The translations under genes and the position numbers were made by a program. The notes under the pieces are model-generated. The model saw nothing but the letters and a program-made list of their open reading frames with translations, was not told the DNA's origin and made no database searches. From contig NC_068565.1 of assembly GCF_025698545.1 (NCBI RefSeq), positions 22,265,848-22,329,847 on the forward strand: a stretch of 64,000 bases of DNA, read 5' to 3'. This DNA is from Gossypium raimondii (taxonomy: Eukaryota > Streptophyta > Magnoliopsida > Malvales > Malvaceae). Of this stretch, positions 38,102 to 48,507 are shown piece by piece; position 1 is the stretch's first letter, and the number at the start of each line of letters is the position of its first letter.

Positions 38102-38402
38102 AGAGATAAATATCAAAATTGTACATAAACTTTGATTTTGTGTAATTTTATATATAAAATTTTGATTTGATTCAACTTTATCAAATCACAAAAACATTAC
38201 CGAATTAACATTATTTTACGTTGATATATTGCATACACAAAAAATTATATTAATCCAATATAAAAATAAATGTATGTATTTTTTATTTAAATGTGTAGAC
38301 TTAAATCAAAATCAAAGTTCCATGCGTATAATTGCACAAAAAAATTCATGTATCAAATTATACATTAGACGAAAGTTAATGTATAAAATTAATATTTATC
38401 CC
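38102..38402. mobile_element. hAT-like MITE, copy 2
   Basis: 301 bp, starting AGAGATAAATATC and ending ATATTTATCCC like copy 1. Inverted ends extend through GTACATAAACTTTGATTTT against its complement. The flanking octamers ATAATAAA (38094-38101) and ATAGTAAA (38403-38410) agree at 7 of 8 positions, an aged TSD. Confidence 0.8.
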
Positions 38403-38410
38403 ATAGTAAA

Positions 38411-39033
38411 AATATTTAACAATGATACATTAATGAATTGAGTTTGAATGAATGGGCCTTGTTAATATTTATTGTTTATTTTAAATATGTCCATGTTTGT
38501 TAAGAATTTCAAATTTTGTATTCATGTTCATTTATTTTAAATACATATTCATATTTATTCATTAAATTAAACAAATATATTTGTGAACATTAAATGAACA
38601 TGTTTAACTATTAAACAGTTTAGAAACAATTAAAACTCATAACAAACCATAAATAAACATTTTCTTTTTAAATATAAGATAATTAAACATAGATATTAAT
38701 AACTATATTGCTAATAAATAGAATAAAATAAAAACAATAATTATATAATAATCAATTTATTAAACGAAGATGTTTATGAATTCATGTTTATTTAATTTGA
38801 TCAATGAAGAAAATCAAACACTTCGTTTATTTATCACTTTTATCATTCATATTCGTATAATTTTATATTCGGGTAGACTATATTTCAAATTTTAGTTTAG
38901 TTACTTAAATATCAAAATGTATTTATTTAAAAATATTTTTGATTATATTAAAATAAAAATAATAAATGGGGTTTTTAAAGACAAGTCTTTCAGACTATTA
39001 CCAATCCAAAATTGGCTTTAGAGATTCCATTTT
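38411..39033. other. AT-rich intergenic DNA, no gene seen
   Basis: A/T-rich, with many short TTCATTTATTT-like words in both orientations (38460-38880). No domain-bearing ORF or element ends recognised. Confidence 0.45.
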
Positions 39034-39038
39034 TTACT

Positions 39039-39464
39039 TGTTAGGGATCGTCCCGATTAAGCAACAAGTAAAAATAGCGGAATAAATTGAGAAATTGAAC
39101 ACACAAATTTAACGTGGAAAAACTCCTCTAAAGAGGATAAAAAAAACCACAGGCAAATATAATTTTATTATAATGGCAAAAGAATGAAGAGTACAAAAGA
39201 TGGAGATAAAACTAAACCCCGAAAACCCGAAAACAAAGAACTCTCAAAATGTAAACACAAAATTCTCTAAATGTGTTATGAGTTCTAATCTCTAATGGGT
39301 GTTTTTTACTAAGGTTGTAAAAGAGCCTATTTATAGGCTAAATTTATATGTCAAATAATAATAAAATAATCTAAACTAATCAGTGTTTGACTGAAACAAA
39401 TAAACAGAGTTTAACTAAAAGATTATTTCTCAAATTTGACTGAAAATAGGAGTCATACTTAACA
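39039..39464 (-). mobile_element. Solo copia LTR with perfect 5-bp TSD
   Basis: 426 bp with TGTTA...TAACA inverted ends. TTACT is duplicated outside (39034-39038 and 39465-39469). The plus strand reads TGTTAGGGATCGTCCCGATT, the reverse complement of the 3' end of the LTR family at 55731-56278 (AATCGGGTTTATCCCTAACA). CCTATTTATAGGC supplies the TATA region. There is no internal sequence, so it is a solo LTR. Confidence 0.83.
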
Positions 39465-39566
39465 TTACTAAATCCTTAAAAAAGTTACAATTTGTTGGAA
39501 AAGTTTTGGTTCAATAAATACTATATTTTTTTGGTAAAAAGAAAAACAAGTTGGCAATTAAACTAA

Positions 39567-40835
39567 TTACACAAGAAAATTTTGAGCAAAATTATCTCTT
39601 GCTTGAACAACAATAAAGATAGCTAGCACCTCCCTTGGAATCTCTATAAACACCTTCAGACTATGGTTCATATCAAAGGTCATTTTAGCTATGCAATCAA
39701 CAATTTTATTATAGTCCCTAGGAATATGTTGCAACTCCCATAATCCTATATTCACCAATATATAATGAATACGCCTAATAAGGGCAGAGCTTGAATTCGT
39801 CAGAGAAGATTCCTGAATGGCCTTGACTGTCTCCAAACTATCCGTTTGAATCATAACTCCGACATATTTTCTATCTTGGATAAGTTTCAAACCATCAAGA
39901 ATACCCCATAGTTTAGCATCTAAGACAAAACATACTCCTAGTTTCAAGAATACCCCATAATCCATTCCATGTTTCCATTTCTCAAGACTCCTCCTGCTGC
40001 AGACTTTCCAAATTCTACTTGAACCGCACCATCAGTACAAAGGCTAATTGAATTCTCTGGCATCTGGTCTGCTGGCCCTAGTGACTGTTGCTTAGGCAAT
40101 TCCTTCCTGCAAAAAAGAAACGAATTGTTTTGCCTAAGTGTATGAAACTCTAACTATCTCACTTGCAGTCCAAGAAACCCCCTAAAAAATAAAAAAAGAT
40201 TTTGATTTTTTCCATATTCTCCATGCTAGTAACCCAAATAAGCTCGACCAAGCCACCTTACCAATGACGGAATTGGCAGAACTATGCAAATTAGACTTAA
40301 CCCATTGAATAATGTCACCTACAAAGAAACACCCACTAGCTTAATCCGGAAGAACCTGTCGCCAAATTTTTTTAGCTGCAAGACAGTCTCTGATAACATG
40401 CAAAATATCTTCATAGTGGTGTCCACATATACCACAAGAGCTATTAGACTCTATGCCCCGCTTAACATGTTCCACGTTAGTAAATAGATGTTGATTTAAA
40501 ACAAGCCATATAAAGAATCTGACTCTATAGGGTCCTTTAAATTTCCACGATATATTCCACTGTCTGTCCATCGGTCTCCACGACCTTCCTCGTATTTGCC
40601 AATAAACACATTTGAGAGAAAATATTCCTGTTGAAGTTCGAGCCCGAATGATCCTGTTAAGACTTGCAAACGAATGTGGTGGAGGGATACCCACAATACG
40701 TCTAATAATTTCCTTCGAGAGCCAAAAATGAAATAGGTCTAAATTCCAATAACCTTCCTCATTAATCATCTCATTACGCAAACAGTCCAAATTGATATTA
40801 GCTTGGGTTGGCATTCTATGGATCAAAGGGCCCAT
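39567..40835 (-). pseudogene. LINE zf-RVT and RNase H C-terminal part, broken
   Basis: The frame 40835-40341 holds the zf-RVT domain (RVRFFIWLVLNQHLFTNVEH, then CGICGHHYEDILHVIRDC). The frame 39965-39567 holds a plant-type RNase H (AKLWGILDGLKLI, IQTDSLETVKAIQESS, LQHIPRDYNKIVDCIAK). About 370 bp of frame-broken sequence lies between them. Typical 3' end of ORF2 in plant L1 elements. Confidence 0.82.
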
Positions 40836-41188
40836 ATCCGGGATCCACAGGTCCTTCCAACATCTGATAGTGTCCCCATTACCGACTGATCACAACAGGT
40901 TCTCATGAAGTAAGGGACAAGTCTTGGAAATGGCTCTCCAAATAAAATAGCATCTTCCCCTTAATATATTATCTGGTAAAACCTATTTCATACCATTCTT
41001 AGATCTAAGAACACGAACCCAAGGAGCATCCATTTTGGAGACTAAATTATACCCAACTTCATCATAAACAAAATATTCTAGTCTCTCAAGTGTCTAAAAC
41101 CAAGTCCTCCACAAGAACGGGGTTGACAAACAGAATCCCAACTGACTAACGATATCTTTTGCCTGCCATCAAAAGGGCCCCAAATAAA

Positions 41189-42366
41189 TTATCTGATGAT
41201 CCACTGGATCTCATCACATAGTCCTTTTGGAATCATCATGAACTGCATGAAGTAATTAGGAATAGACAGTGGAACTGTCTGCCCTAAAGTGGCTTTGCCA
41301 GCTATAGATAATTTCCTAGCATCCCATCTGTTTAATTTATTACGGATCTTATCTGCAACAAAATGCAATGTACTATTTGAAATCTTTTCATGAAGGAGGG
41401 GCACTCTTAGATACATACTAAGATTATGCACCCTATGAAAGCCAAGAACACTGCTCAAGTGCAAACCAGTGGCATCATCTACTCTTTTAGAGAAATAAAT
41501 ATAAGTTTTCTTAGCATTAATCCAGTGACCAGAATACTCACAGAATCTTTCTAAGAGACTTCTAAGGACCATACTTTGTTGAAGATCTGCATGTCCAAAA
41601 ATGATAAGATCATTTGCAAAGAAAATGTGTGATAGAAACGGGCCAAATCTTGATAAATGATAGGCCTACAATGATCACCATCACTGGTATGACAAATGAT
41701 ATGTCCAAGCTATTCCATGCACAATAAAAACAAATACGGCGATCCATGATGAATGCCCCTCACTGGTCTAAACTTCAATGTTGGGCTCCCATTCCAAAGT
41801 ACCTAAATAGTAGAATTCATGATAGCAAACATTATAACATTAATAAGAATTTTAGAAATACCTGTAGCTCGAAGAGAAACCTCAATAAACTCCTAATGAA
41901 CTCTGTCATAAGCTTTTTCAATATCAATTTTGACAGCAATCCAATTTCTATTCTTATGCTTGCTTCTCAACGAACGAATGACCTCTTGAACAATAAGGAT
42001 ATTATCAGTAATATTACGTTCTGGAATAAAACTTGCTTGTTCCTGACCAGCATTATTAAGAAACACCATTTTAAACCGATTAACAATAATCTTCATCACC
42101 AATTTGTACATCACTGAATAGAGGCTAATAGGGTGGAATTGAGAGAAATTCTTAGGACCAGGAACTTTAGGTATGAGGACTAATAGAGTATTCTTTAATT
42201 TCGACTCAATACCTTTACTAGCAAAGATCAATTTAACCCACTCTAAAATTCCTAGTCCAGTTAAGTCCCATTGATTCTGGAAGAACATTGCCTGAAAACC
42301 ATCACTCCCCAGAGCCTTCAAAGGAGCCATATCAAAAAGTGCTGCTTTTATTTCATCATTTGTCAC
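41189..42366 (-). pseudogene. LINE reverse transcriptase (ORF2 part), broken
   Basis: The frame at 42366-41893 carries the conserved RT opening: ALFDMAPLKALGSDGFQA, then LVLIPKVPGPKNFSQFHPIS and WIAVKIDIEKAYDRV (first catalytic Asp region). After a break, the catalytic box reads FANDLIIFG near 41625 where FADD is expected, so an Asp is changed to Asn. The following stretch SLLERFCEYSGHWINAKKT and KATLGQTVPLSIPNYFMQ completes the domain. Inactive. Confidence 0.83.
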
Positions 42367-42547
42367 CTCCTTTCCCAGAAGTGAATATCACAATCTTCAA
42401 GGTTAGGAAAGGAACTTGGAGGCAGATTTCTCATGGTTCAGGTTACTCGCCATATAACTTTTGGAAAAACTTGATGGCTTCTAGTTGAAGGGCTTTAGTA
42501 TCATAAATCCATTCATCATTTTCTCCTTTCAAAGTAGTAATACGATT

Positions 42548-43687
42548 CTATTTTCTTCTTTGTAAAGTCCTACAATAGAAAAACTTGGTGTTCCAGTCCC
42601 CCAAATTCAGCCACTCACATTTAGACTTCTTTTTCCAAAGGATCTCCTCATGATGAAGAACACTTTCCAATTCTTCACAAGTCTCCATCTTAGACTGGAT
42701 GAGCATACTAGAATTAGTTAACTCCATCTTCCTTTGAATGCTAGACAGCTTATTCACCAGATACCTTTTAAGAGTTTCAAAATGTCTATAAACAGATGTA
42801 TTCCACTTCTTGAGATCACTCGAAAGATAGGAGAGAGAATTTGCTAAATTTTCATTAAAATCCCACTGATCTTTAACAAAGTTTGGAAACCTCAGGTGCT
42901 CCAACCAACCAACTAAAAGTCTAAAAGGTTTCTCCTTGGGAGTTCAAAGATTCGATCTCAAAGATAAGAAAAGTGGTCTATGGTCAAACTTAAGCCTTGA
43001 AAGATGAGTAACCAAACTATTAGGGAATATATTCAGCCAAGCATCATTCCTAATAGTTCTATCTAACCTCTCAAAAGTCCCCCCTCTACACCAAGTGAAG
43101 GACAGGCCTCTAAAGCCCAAATCATGTAAAGTGGTAGAGTCCATAAAACTACCAAATAGAGAGCAATTTTTCCCTTTAACCCGTCCCCCTCTCTTTTCAC
43201 AGCCAAACAAGATTGCATTGAAGTCCCCAATAGCGAGCCAATGAGCACCCCTAGAGGCATAGTAGCATTTAACCCTTCCTAGAGCAATTTCCTTTTCTTT
43301 TTCTGTCAAGACTGCCATAAACAAAAACAATGAGGATAGGTTGGCAAAGAGACTGACCAAGGACCCGAACCAGAAGAACTTGTGGATGGCTATGAATAAC
43401 CTCAACACTAACTGAGTCCTTCCAACCTACCCAAATTCCCCATGAAAAATCCAATTGCTTCCATTTGGTGAGAAAAATGGATCCCAATTTGGCAATTATG
43501 TTATCAGCTTCTGTACTACTAACTCTAGTCTCCAATAAGTTAATGATATCCAGTTTATACTCCAAATTATACTCATGAAAAATAAGCGGGAATTTATATC
43601 AACGCAACATTGACAAGTCCACAAAAAAAAAATAGACAAATTCATATCAAAATAATAGTAAAAAAAGAAACATGAGAAAAAAACCAA
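42548..43687 (-). pseudogene. LINE APE-type endonuclease region (ORF2 part), broken
   Basis: Frames at 43565-43269 (INLLETRVSSTEADNII, FSWGIWVGWKDSV) and 43408-42944 (HWLAIGDFNAILFGCEKRGG, LSFTWCRGGTFERLDRTI) together form the exonuclease-endonuclease-phosphatase fold. The catalytic words GDFNA and, near the end, LKFDHRPLFL (expected SDHRP, so the Ser is changed) are visible. A linker region follows at 42904-42548. The frame is interrupted near 43300. Confidence 0.82.
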
Positions 43688-43820
43688 ACCTTACTAAAAA
43701 AAGGGAGATGGGTTTTGTGCCCCATTCCCATTCCCTATCAGAACTCCTGAGTCACCAACACCATTAAATTTGTGAATTAATAAGTTCAACCATAGAATTC
43801 ATGGTATCCGAAAGTGGAAC

Positions 43821-45604
43821 TCATAAATTTCCAGAAGCCTTGAACCTTTTCCCACGACCCTGAAGAGTTCTGTTACGTACCTTACCATTCTTATTTGAAT
43901 AAACTTTACCTCTGGTCCCATGAACTTTACCAACATGGATACCCTTCATTGTCTCAACCAAATTATTTTTATTTAAGGGCTTTTTATCCAATGAATCTTT
44001 ATTTACCTTAAAGGAAATTACCGAGTGTCCCCCTGGGTCAAGCACTCCATTTTGCAAAGAAACCTTCATACCCACTAGTCCTGCAAAAATTGGGTTAGAA
44101 AATGTCATTGAATTAGGACTGGCACTTGTTGAAATAGCCTCCCTGAATGAATTGGCAGCAGTACCAAATTTTGAATGGAGTAGCTCATTAGAAGTGACAA
44201 CCTACAGTTGACTTTCTTGGGCTGCGTCTGATTTAGCCAGGCTGCTACTAACCAAATTCAATTTATAGTTGCTGCTGGGCCACTTACTAGACACATTATC
44301 CAGCAACTTTCCCCTCTCAAGGCTTGGGCTAGCGCTGCCTAAATTTTCTTCATTGGTCTCAAGCTCGACATGCGCAACAAGCCCTACAACCAAATTTTGT
44401 TTCTGACCAATTGTAGATGGGCCTACCTTATCTTTAGCCTTCCCATTTGAAACCCTCGAATCAGCCACCATAAAATTTCCTTTCAATTTTTCCTGGCCAC
44501 TCAACACCAGTCTATTTTCAATCCCTAAATCCCCTTTAATTAAATCTCTAGAATTAAAGGCACCGAATCTGGAACCCCCACTACAATTACTGATTTTTTA
44601 ACCCTTTAAAATTTATTATCTCTAAAATTACGCCGTGGTCCGTGGTCTCCTCTCTACAATCATCCAAGGACTATAGGCAGTCGTCTCCTCTGCATGTTGT
44701 ATTTTAGTCACGGTTGAAACCACCGTTTCCTTAGCCATATCCTTCTTCTCTGGTGGGGAAACCTCTAAACCATGCCTCAGACAAACCTCTTTCATATGCC
44801 CATAACGCCCACATGTAAAACACACCACCGAAAAGGATTCAAACTCTACTCGCTGGATTGTACCGTTAATAATAACTTGAAAGACCAACAGTTTATCAAG
44901 ATTAACATAGATCGCCATCTGCACAAATTCCCTCTCATCCTGCTATCTATGTTGAAGTCAAGTTTAGCTACTTTACCAATCATCCCTCCAATCTCTTCAA
45001 GGATCCTTCTTTTATATAGAAATCCCGAAAGCCCTGGAAGTCTGATCCATGCCTTAACAACAGTCGAATAGGTCTGTATCAAATTAAAATCCATAGTCCA
45101 AGTTTGCACCATAATGTACTGCACGTAGATGATCCACAGACCTTGAGAGAGCTCTTTTCCATAGTCTTCTCTATTTTGAAATTTTGCTAGAAAATGTCCA
45201 TTTTCTATGTCCATTAATTGGAATGGAGATGAAGGTCGTTATAGAGTACTAACTTTGTTTTGCAATGCGTTATATCTAATGGAGCGCCCCAAAAGTTTTA
45301 GAACCACCGTAGTAGCCATATTTTTTATCAATAACTTATTGACCCTGTTAGAAAATCTAATCGTGGGAATTTCATTGACCAGGGATCTTATAATATCTCC
45401 ATCTGTAAATTCGATCTCATCTTTATCTTCATTCAAATAGCCACCTTCCACACACCCCAAAAGTCTGTCTTTCCATGAAAGTGTAGACTACTCCGGTTCT
45501 AAATCCACAGCCATATCAGAATCTCTATCACTATTCAAACCTTTGAAACATACTTTTTTGGTTGAATGATCCTCAAAGAAATCAGAGTTGTCACAATTCG
45601 CCAT
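43821..45604 (-). pseudogene. LINE ORF1 (DUF4283 and zinc knuckle), broken
   Basis: Nucleic-acid-binding protein of a plant L1 element. The probable start MANCDNSDFFEDHSTKK at 45604 is followed by a premature TAG after 38 codons (near 45490), then the same frame continues (TLSWKDRLLGCVEGGYLNE). The DUF4283 region is split by a frame change near 45220: FSNRVNKLLIKNMATTVVLK, then LAKFQNREDYGKELSQG and KAWIRLPGLSGFLYKRRIL. The zinc knuckle CFTCGRYGHMKEVC lies at about 44822-44781, with Cys-X2-Cys-X4-His-X4-Cys intact. The C-terminal tail is Ser/Lys-rich and low in conservation. Not functional. Confidence 0.82.
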
Positions 45605-45640
45605 TAGAGCCTTTTATAAACAACTTTTAAAATGCTAAAG

Positions 45641-46014
45641 TTATTCCTTATAAAATGAAATTCGAATAAATTAAATTTTAGTAAATACTCTTTTTATTTA
45701 TTCATAAGAAGCACATTTTGTTACATTGCTTCGCTATAGACAAAAACAAAACCAATAATTAATTTTATTCTATCTATGTAATAATTGCTTATTTGCGACA
45801 TTCACTCAATCGATCCTTGCTGCATTAAGAGAGCTTTCTCCTTATACCATATTGCCATGAATTCTATGCTAGCTATGTGACTCTATGGATGAATTCGAAT
45901 GTGTGACATCATATTACGTTGTCAAAACAACTCAAAATATCTCAACTCATTTTATAATAAGTATTCATGCATATAAGGATTAATTATTATATTTTCATTA
46001 TGCAAAGGAAAAAT
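45641..46014. other. Spacer, no gene seen
   Basis: AT-rich sequence between the LINE 5' end and a short repeat. No features recognised. Confidence 0.4.
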
Positions 46015-46180
46015 GTACTAATTTAGGGGCATAACTAGGAGGCTGACAAGGGCCCCGACCTCCCCTAAAATGGAATTTTTTTTCCATTTAGGCCCTTTAA
46101 AATTTTAAAAATTTTAAATTAATAAAAGTAAAATTACACTTTAACCCTCCTAAAAAATTTTCTGCCTTCGCCCTTGTACT
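46015..46180. repeat. Dispersed 'aactagg..ggggcc' repeat, copy 1
   Basis: Contains AACTAGGAGGCTGACAAGGG, then CCTCCCCTAAAATGG, ATTAATAAAAGTAAAATTAC and ACTTTAACCCTCCTAAAA. The same order occurs at 60390-60660. Short, non-coding, class undetermined (MITE- or SINE-like). Confidence 0.65.
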
Positions 46181-46284
46181 AATTCACATTCAAACAAACA
46201 CACACATAATGATTTGGAGTTATATGGGGTCATATGTGGAGTCAGGATTCGAATCCAAACCCTAAGTATCAAAATTCAACAATG

Positions 46285-46632
46285 TGTCTCGAGACATACC
46301 AACCATGTTTTCATATTTTTTCTTCAAAGTTGATTGTCTCGAGATATTAGGGTTCATGTCTCAAATCATGTCTCCAAACATAGTTTCTCTATTTCAAACC
46401 TCTAGCTTCGATGTTTAGATGTCTTGAGACAATGAAGCCCTTGTCTCGAGACTTAAAGCAAAGAAAATCCAGTTTAGCTTCAATGTTTTGTTGTCTCGAG
46501 ATATAGACCATCATGTCTTGAGACTTGAATCATCATGTTTTGAGATTTGCTTGGCAAATCTCGAGAACTACACCTAGAAATGCAGAATGTAATAAATTTT
46601 TTTCATGATGTCTCGAGACATGTTTTTGATAT
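46285..46632. repeat. Cluster of TGTCTCGAGACA palindromes
   Basis: The 12-bp perfect palindrome TGTCTCGAGACA occurs at 46285-46296 and 46609-46620. About eight variants lie between them (GTCTCGAGATA, GTCTTGAGACA, TCTCGAGA), spaced 15-70 bp apart. No ORF. Confidence 0.8.
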
Positions 46633-46639
46633 CTCGATA

Positions 46640-47972
46640 CCAGATGACAATTTCACCTATAATGCACATTATATATCAATCAAATGAATTCTTAAACAGC
46701 CCTAACTTAAGCCAACATATTACCATTCATCATGCGTCAAATTGACATATATAAACACATTTATAACACTTAAAATCATAAATGAGTATAATTATATATA
46801 TTATAGCAATTTGAAATAACAATTATGGAATGTAATTCTATACAACAGCCTTAAATTTGTATCGTTGAGGAATCATGATTATTAAATTATGATATAAATA
46901 AAGGCAATCAATTAAAGAATTGTCTTTGTTAGTATACCTTACCTTTACATATCCTACCTTTAAATTAATACATTTCTTTTAATTTAATAAACATTTATTT
47001 TAAATAGTAAATAATTAATAATATTTTAAAAAACCTTTATGATATTGTTTAAATATTCGATTCCTTATATCATAATAATATTATCAAAATAAAATAAACA
47101 TTATTATTTATTTTAGAATTTTGTTTTAAGAAAATATAAATATATTCATTACTCCCTAAACTTGAATGATTAAATTAGAAATAATAATACATAAATATTA
47201 GTTGTTATTGTCCTCTAATACAAACATGCCAATTTATCTATTAAAAATAAATATATTAATTTTTATTTTAAAAAGTGTACATATTATAAATATTTTAAAA
47301 CTATTTATTAAATAGATCTAGAATCATTTCGAATTTACATACTTATTTAAAAAAATTTCCATGACATTTTTACATTAATTTAAACAAGATCTAAAAGAAA
47401 AAAATTGAATATTTTCCTCATACCTTATACATTAAAACAATTCTAACTTAAATCTAACTAAAAACAATTAAACACATATCTGTCACTTAGTAAGTAAAAT
47501 GTTAATTATTAAGAAATTAATTCAAATGATTGTTTTCTTATAATTTAATTTAAATATATTACAATTCAAATTATATTAAAAACATAATAAAATTTTAATT
47601 TCTATTATTTTAATTATTTGTATCCAACCTTTAGTTATATTAAAATTAAAAATAAAATTAATAACTTTTAAAATTTATACGAAATTTAACATTTTAAATA
47701 ATGTTAAAAGAAATTTATTTTTAAAAAACTTTATACAAAATTTAAAAGTTTTTAATTATTGTTAAAAATTTTAAAATATATATTTAAATATTTAAATATA
47801 CTTTAAAAATATATTTTAATTTTGTTTACAAATTATTTTTATATCACATATTTTTAATATTTCTTACATATTTTTCAAAATATTTTTCCTAATAATCCAA
47901 TGCTTTCTAAATTGTAACAATGTTAATCAATTTATGTCGCAAACAAATATATTTGTATAAACATTCTTCAGT
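46640..47972. other. AT-rich intergenic DNA, no gene seen
   Basis: Very A/T-rich low-complexity sequence, with no ORF longer than chance and no element ends recognised. Confidence 0.5.
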
Positions 47973-47977
47973 CATTA

Positions 47978-48451
47978 TGTAGGGGATAAACCCGATTAAG
48001 TAATGAACAAAGTGAAGAAAATAAAAATGGAAAAGATCAACATGCAAATTTTAACATGAAAAAACTCCTCAATTGAGAATAAAAAACCAGGGGCAAAAGG
48101 AAATTCCACTATAATAAATAATGAGTACAAGAGATGGAGAGAATTAAAGGAACACCTAAAACCCACAAGAATAAATCTTTCAAAACAAAGAACAAAATTC
48201 TTTCAATCTCAATTTTTTGTTATGTCATTAACCTAGAGTAACTGTAGTCTATTTATAGCCTAAAATTTGTAGTATAATATGACTAGAATACCTCTAGATT
48301 AATCAGAGTTTAACAAGGAGTAGAAAATCTGAAAACTTGGATTAGTCGTCACGTCGTCACGACACTACTTCTCTACTCGTCGGGACGTCAAGAGAGTTGA
48401 ATCGTCAGGACGAGACCTACTGTTTGGGCTGAATAGAGGCATTCTCCCACA
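47978..48451 (-). repeat. 3' LTR of the 48-52 kb copia
   Basis: 474 bp, from TGTAGGGGATAAACCCGATT on the plus strand to CATTCTCCCACA. Contains CGTCACGTCGTCACGAC and related CGTCGGGACGTC words typical of this LTR family in the window. Confidence 0.78.
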
Positions 48452-48507
48452 AATCTCCACATTGACTTGTATTTGGACCAAACCCCTTGCCGAGCTTTGT
48501 TACAGGC

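Larger units (their letters stand above)
39520..45640 (-). mobile_element. L1-type LINE, near full length, decayed
   Basis: On the minus strand, from 45604 leftward, are an ORF1 with DUF4283 and a CCHC zinc knuckle. These are followed by an APE-type endonuclease, reverse transcriptase, zf-RVT domain and RNase H, the full set of a plant L1-type element. A short poly(T) at about 39525-39532 on the plus strand may be the worn 3' poly(A). No TSD could be matched. Frameshifts and stops interrupt all ORFs. Confidence 0.88.

Noticed and set aside
41746..42117. Plus-strand 123-codon ORF
   Set aside because: It is the antisense of the LINE reverse transcriptase, with no own domain.
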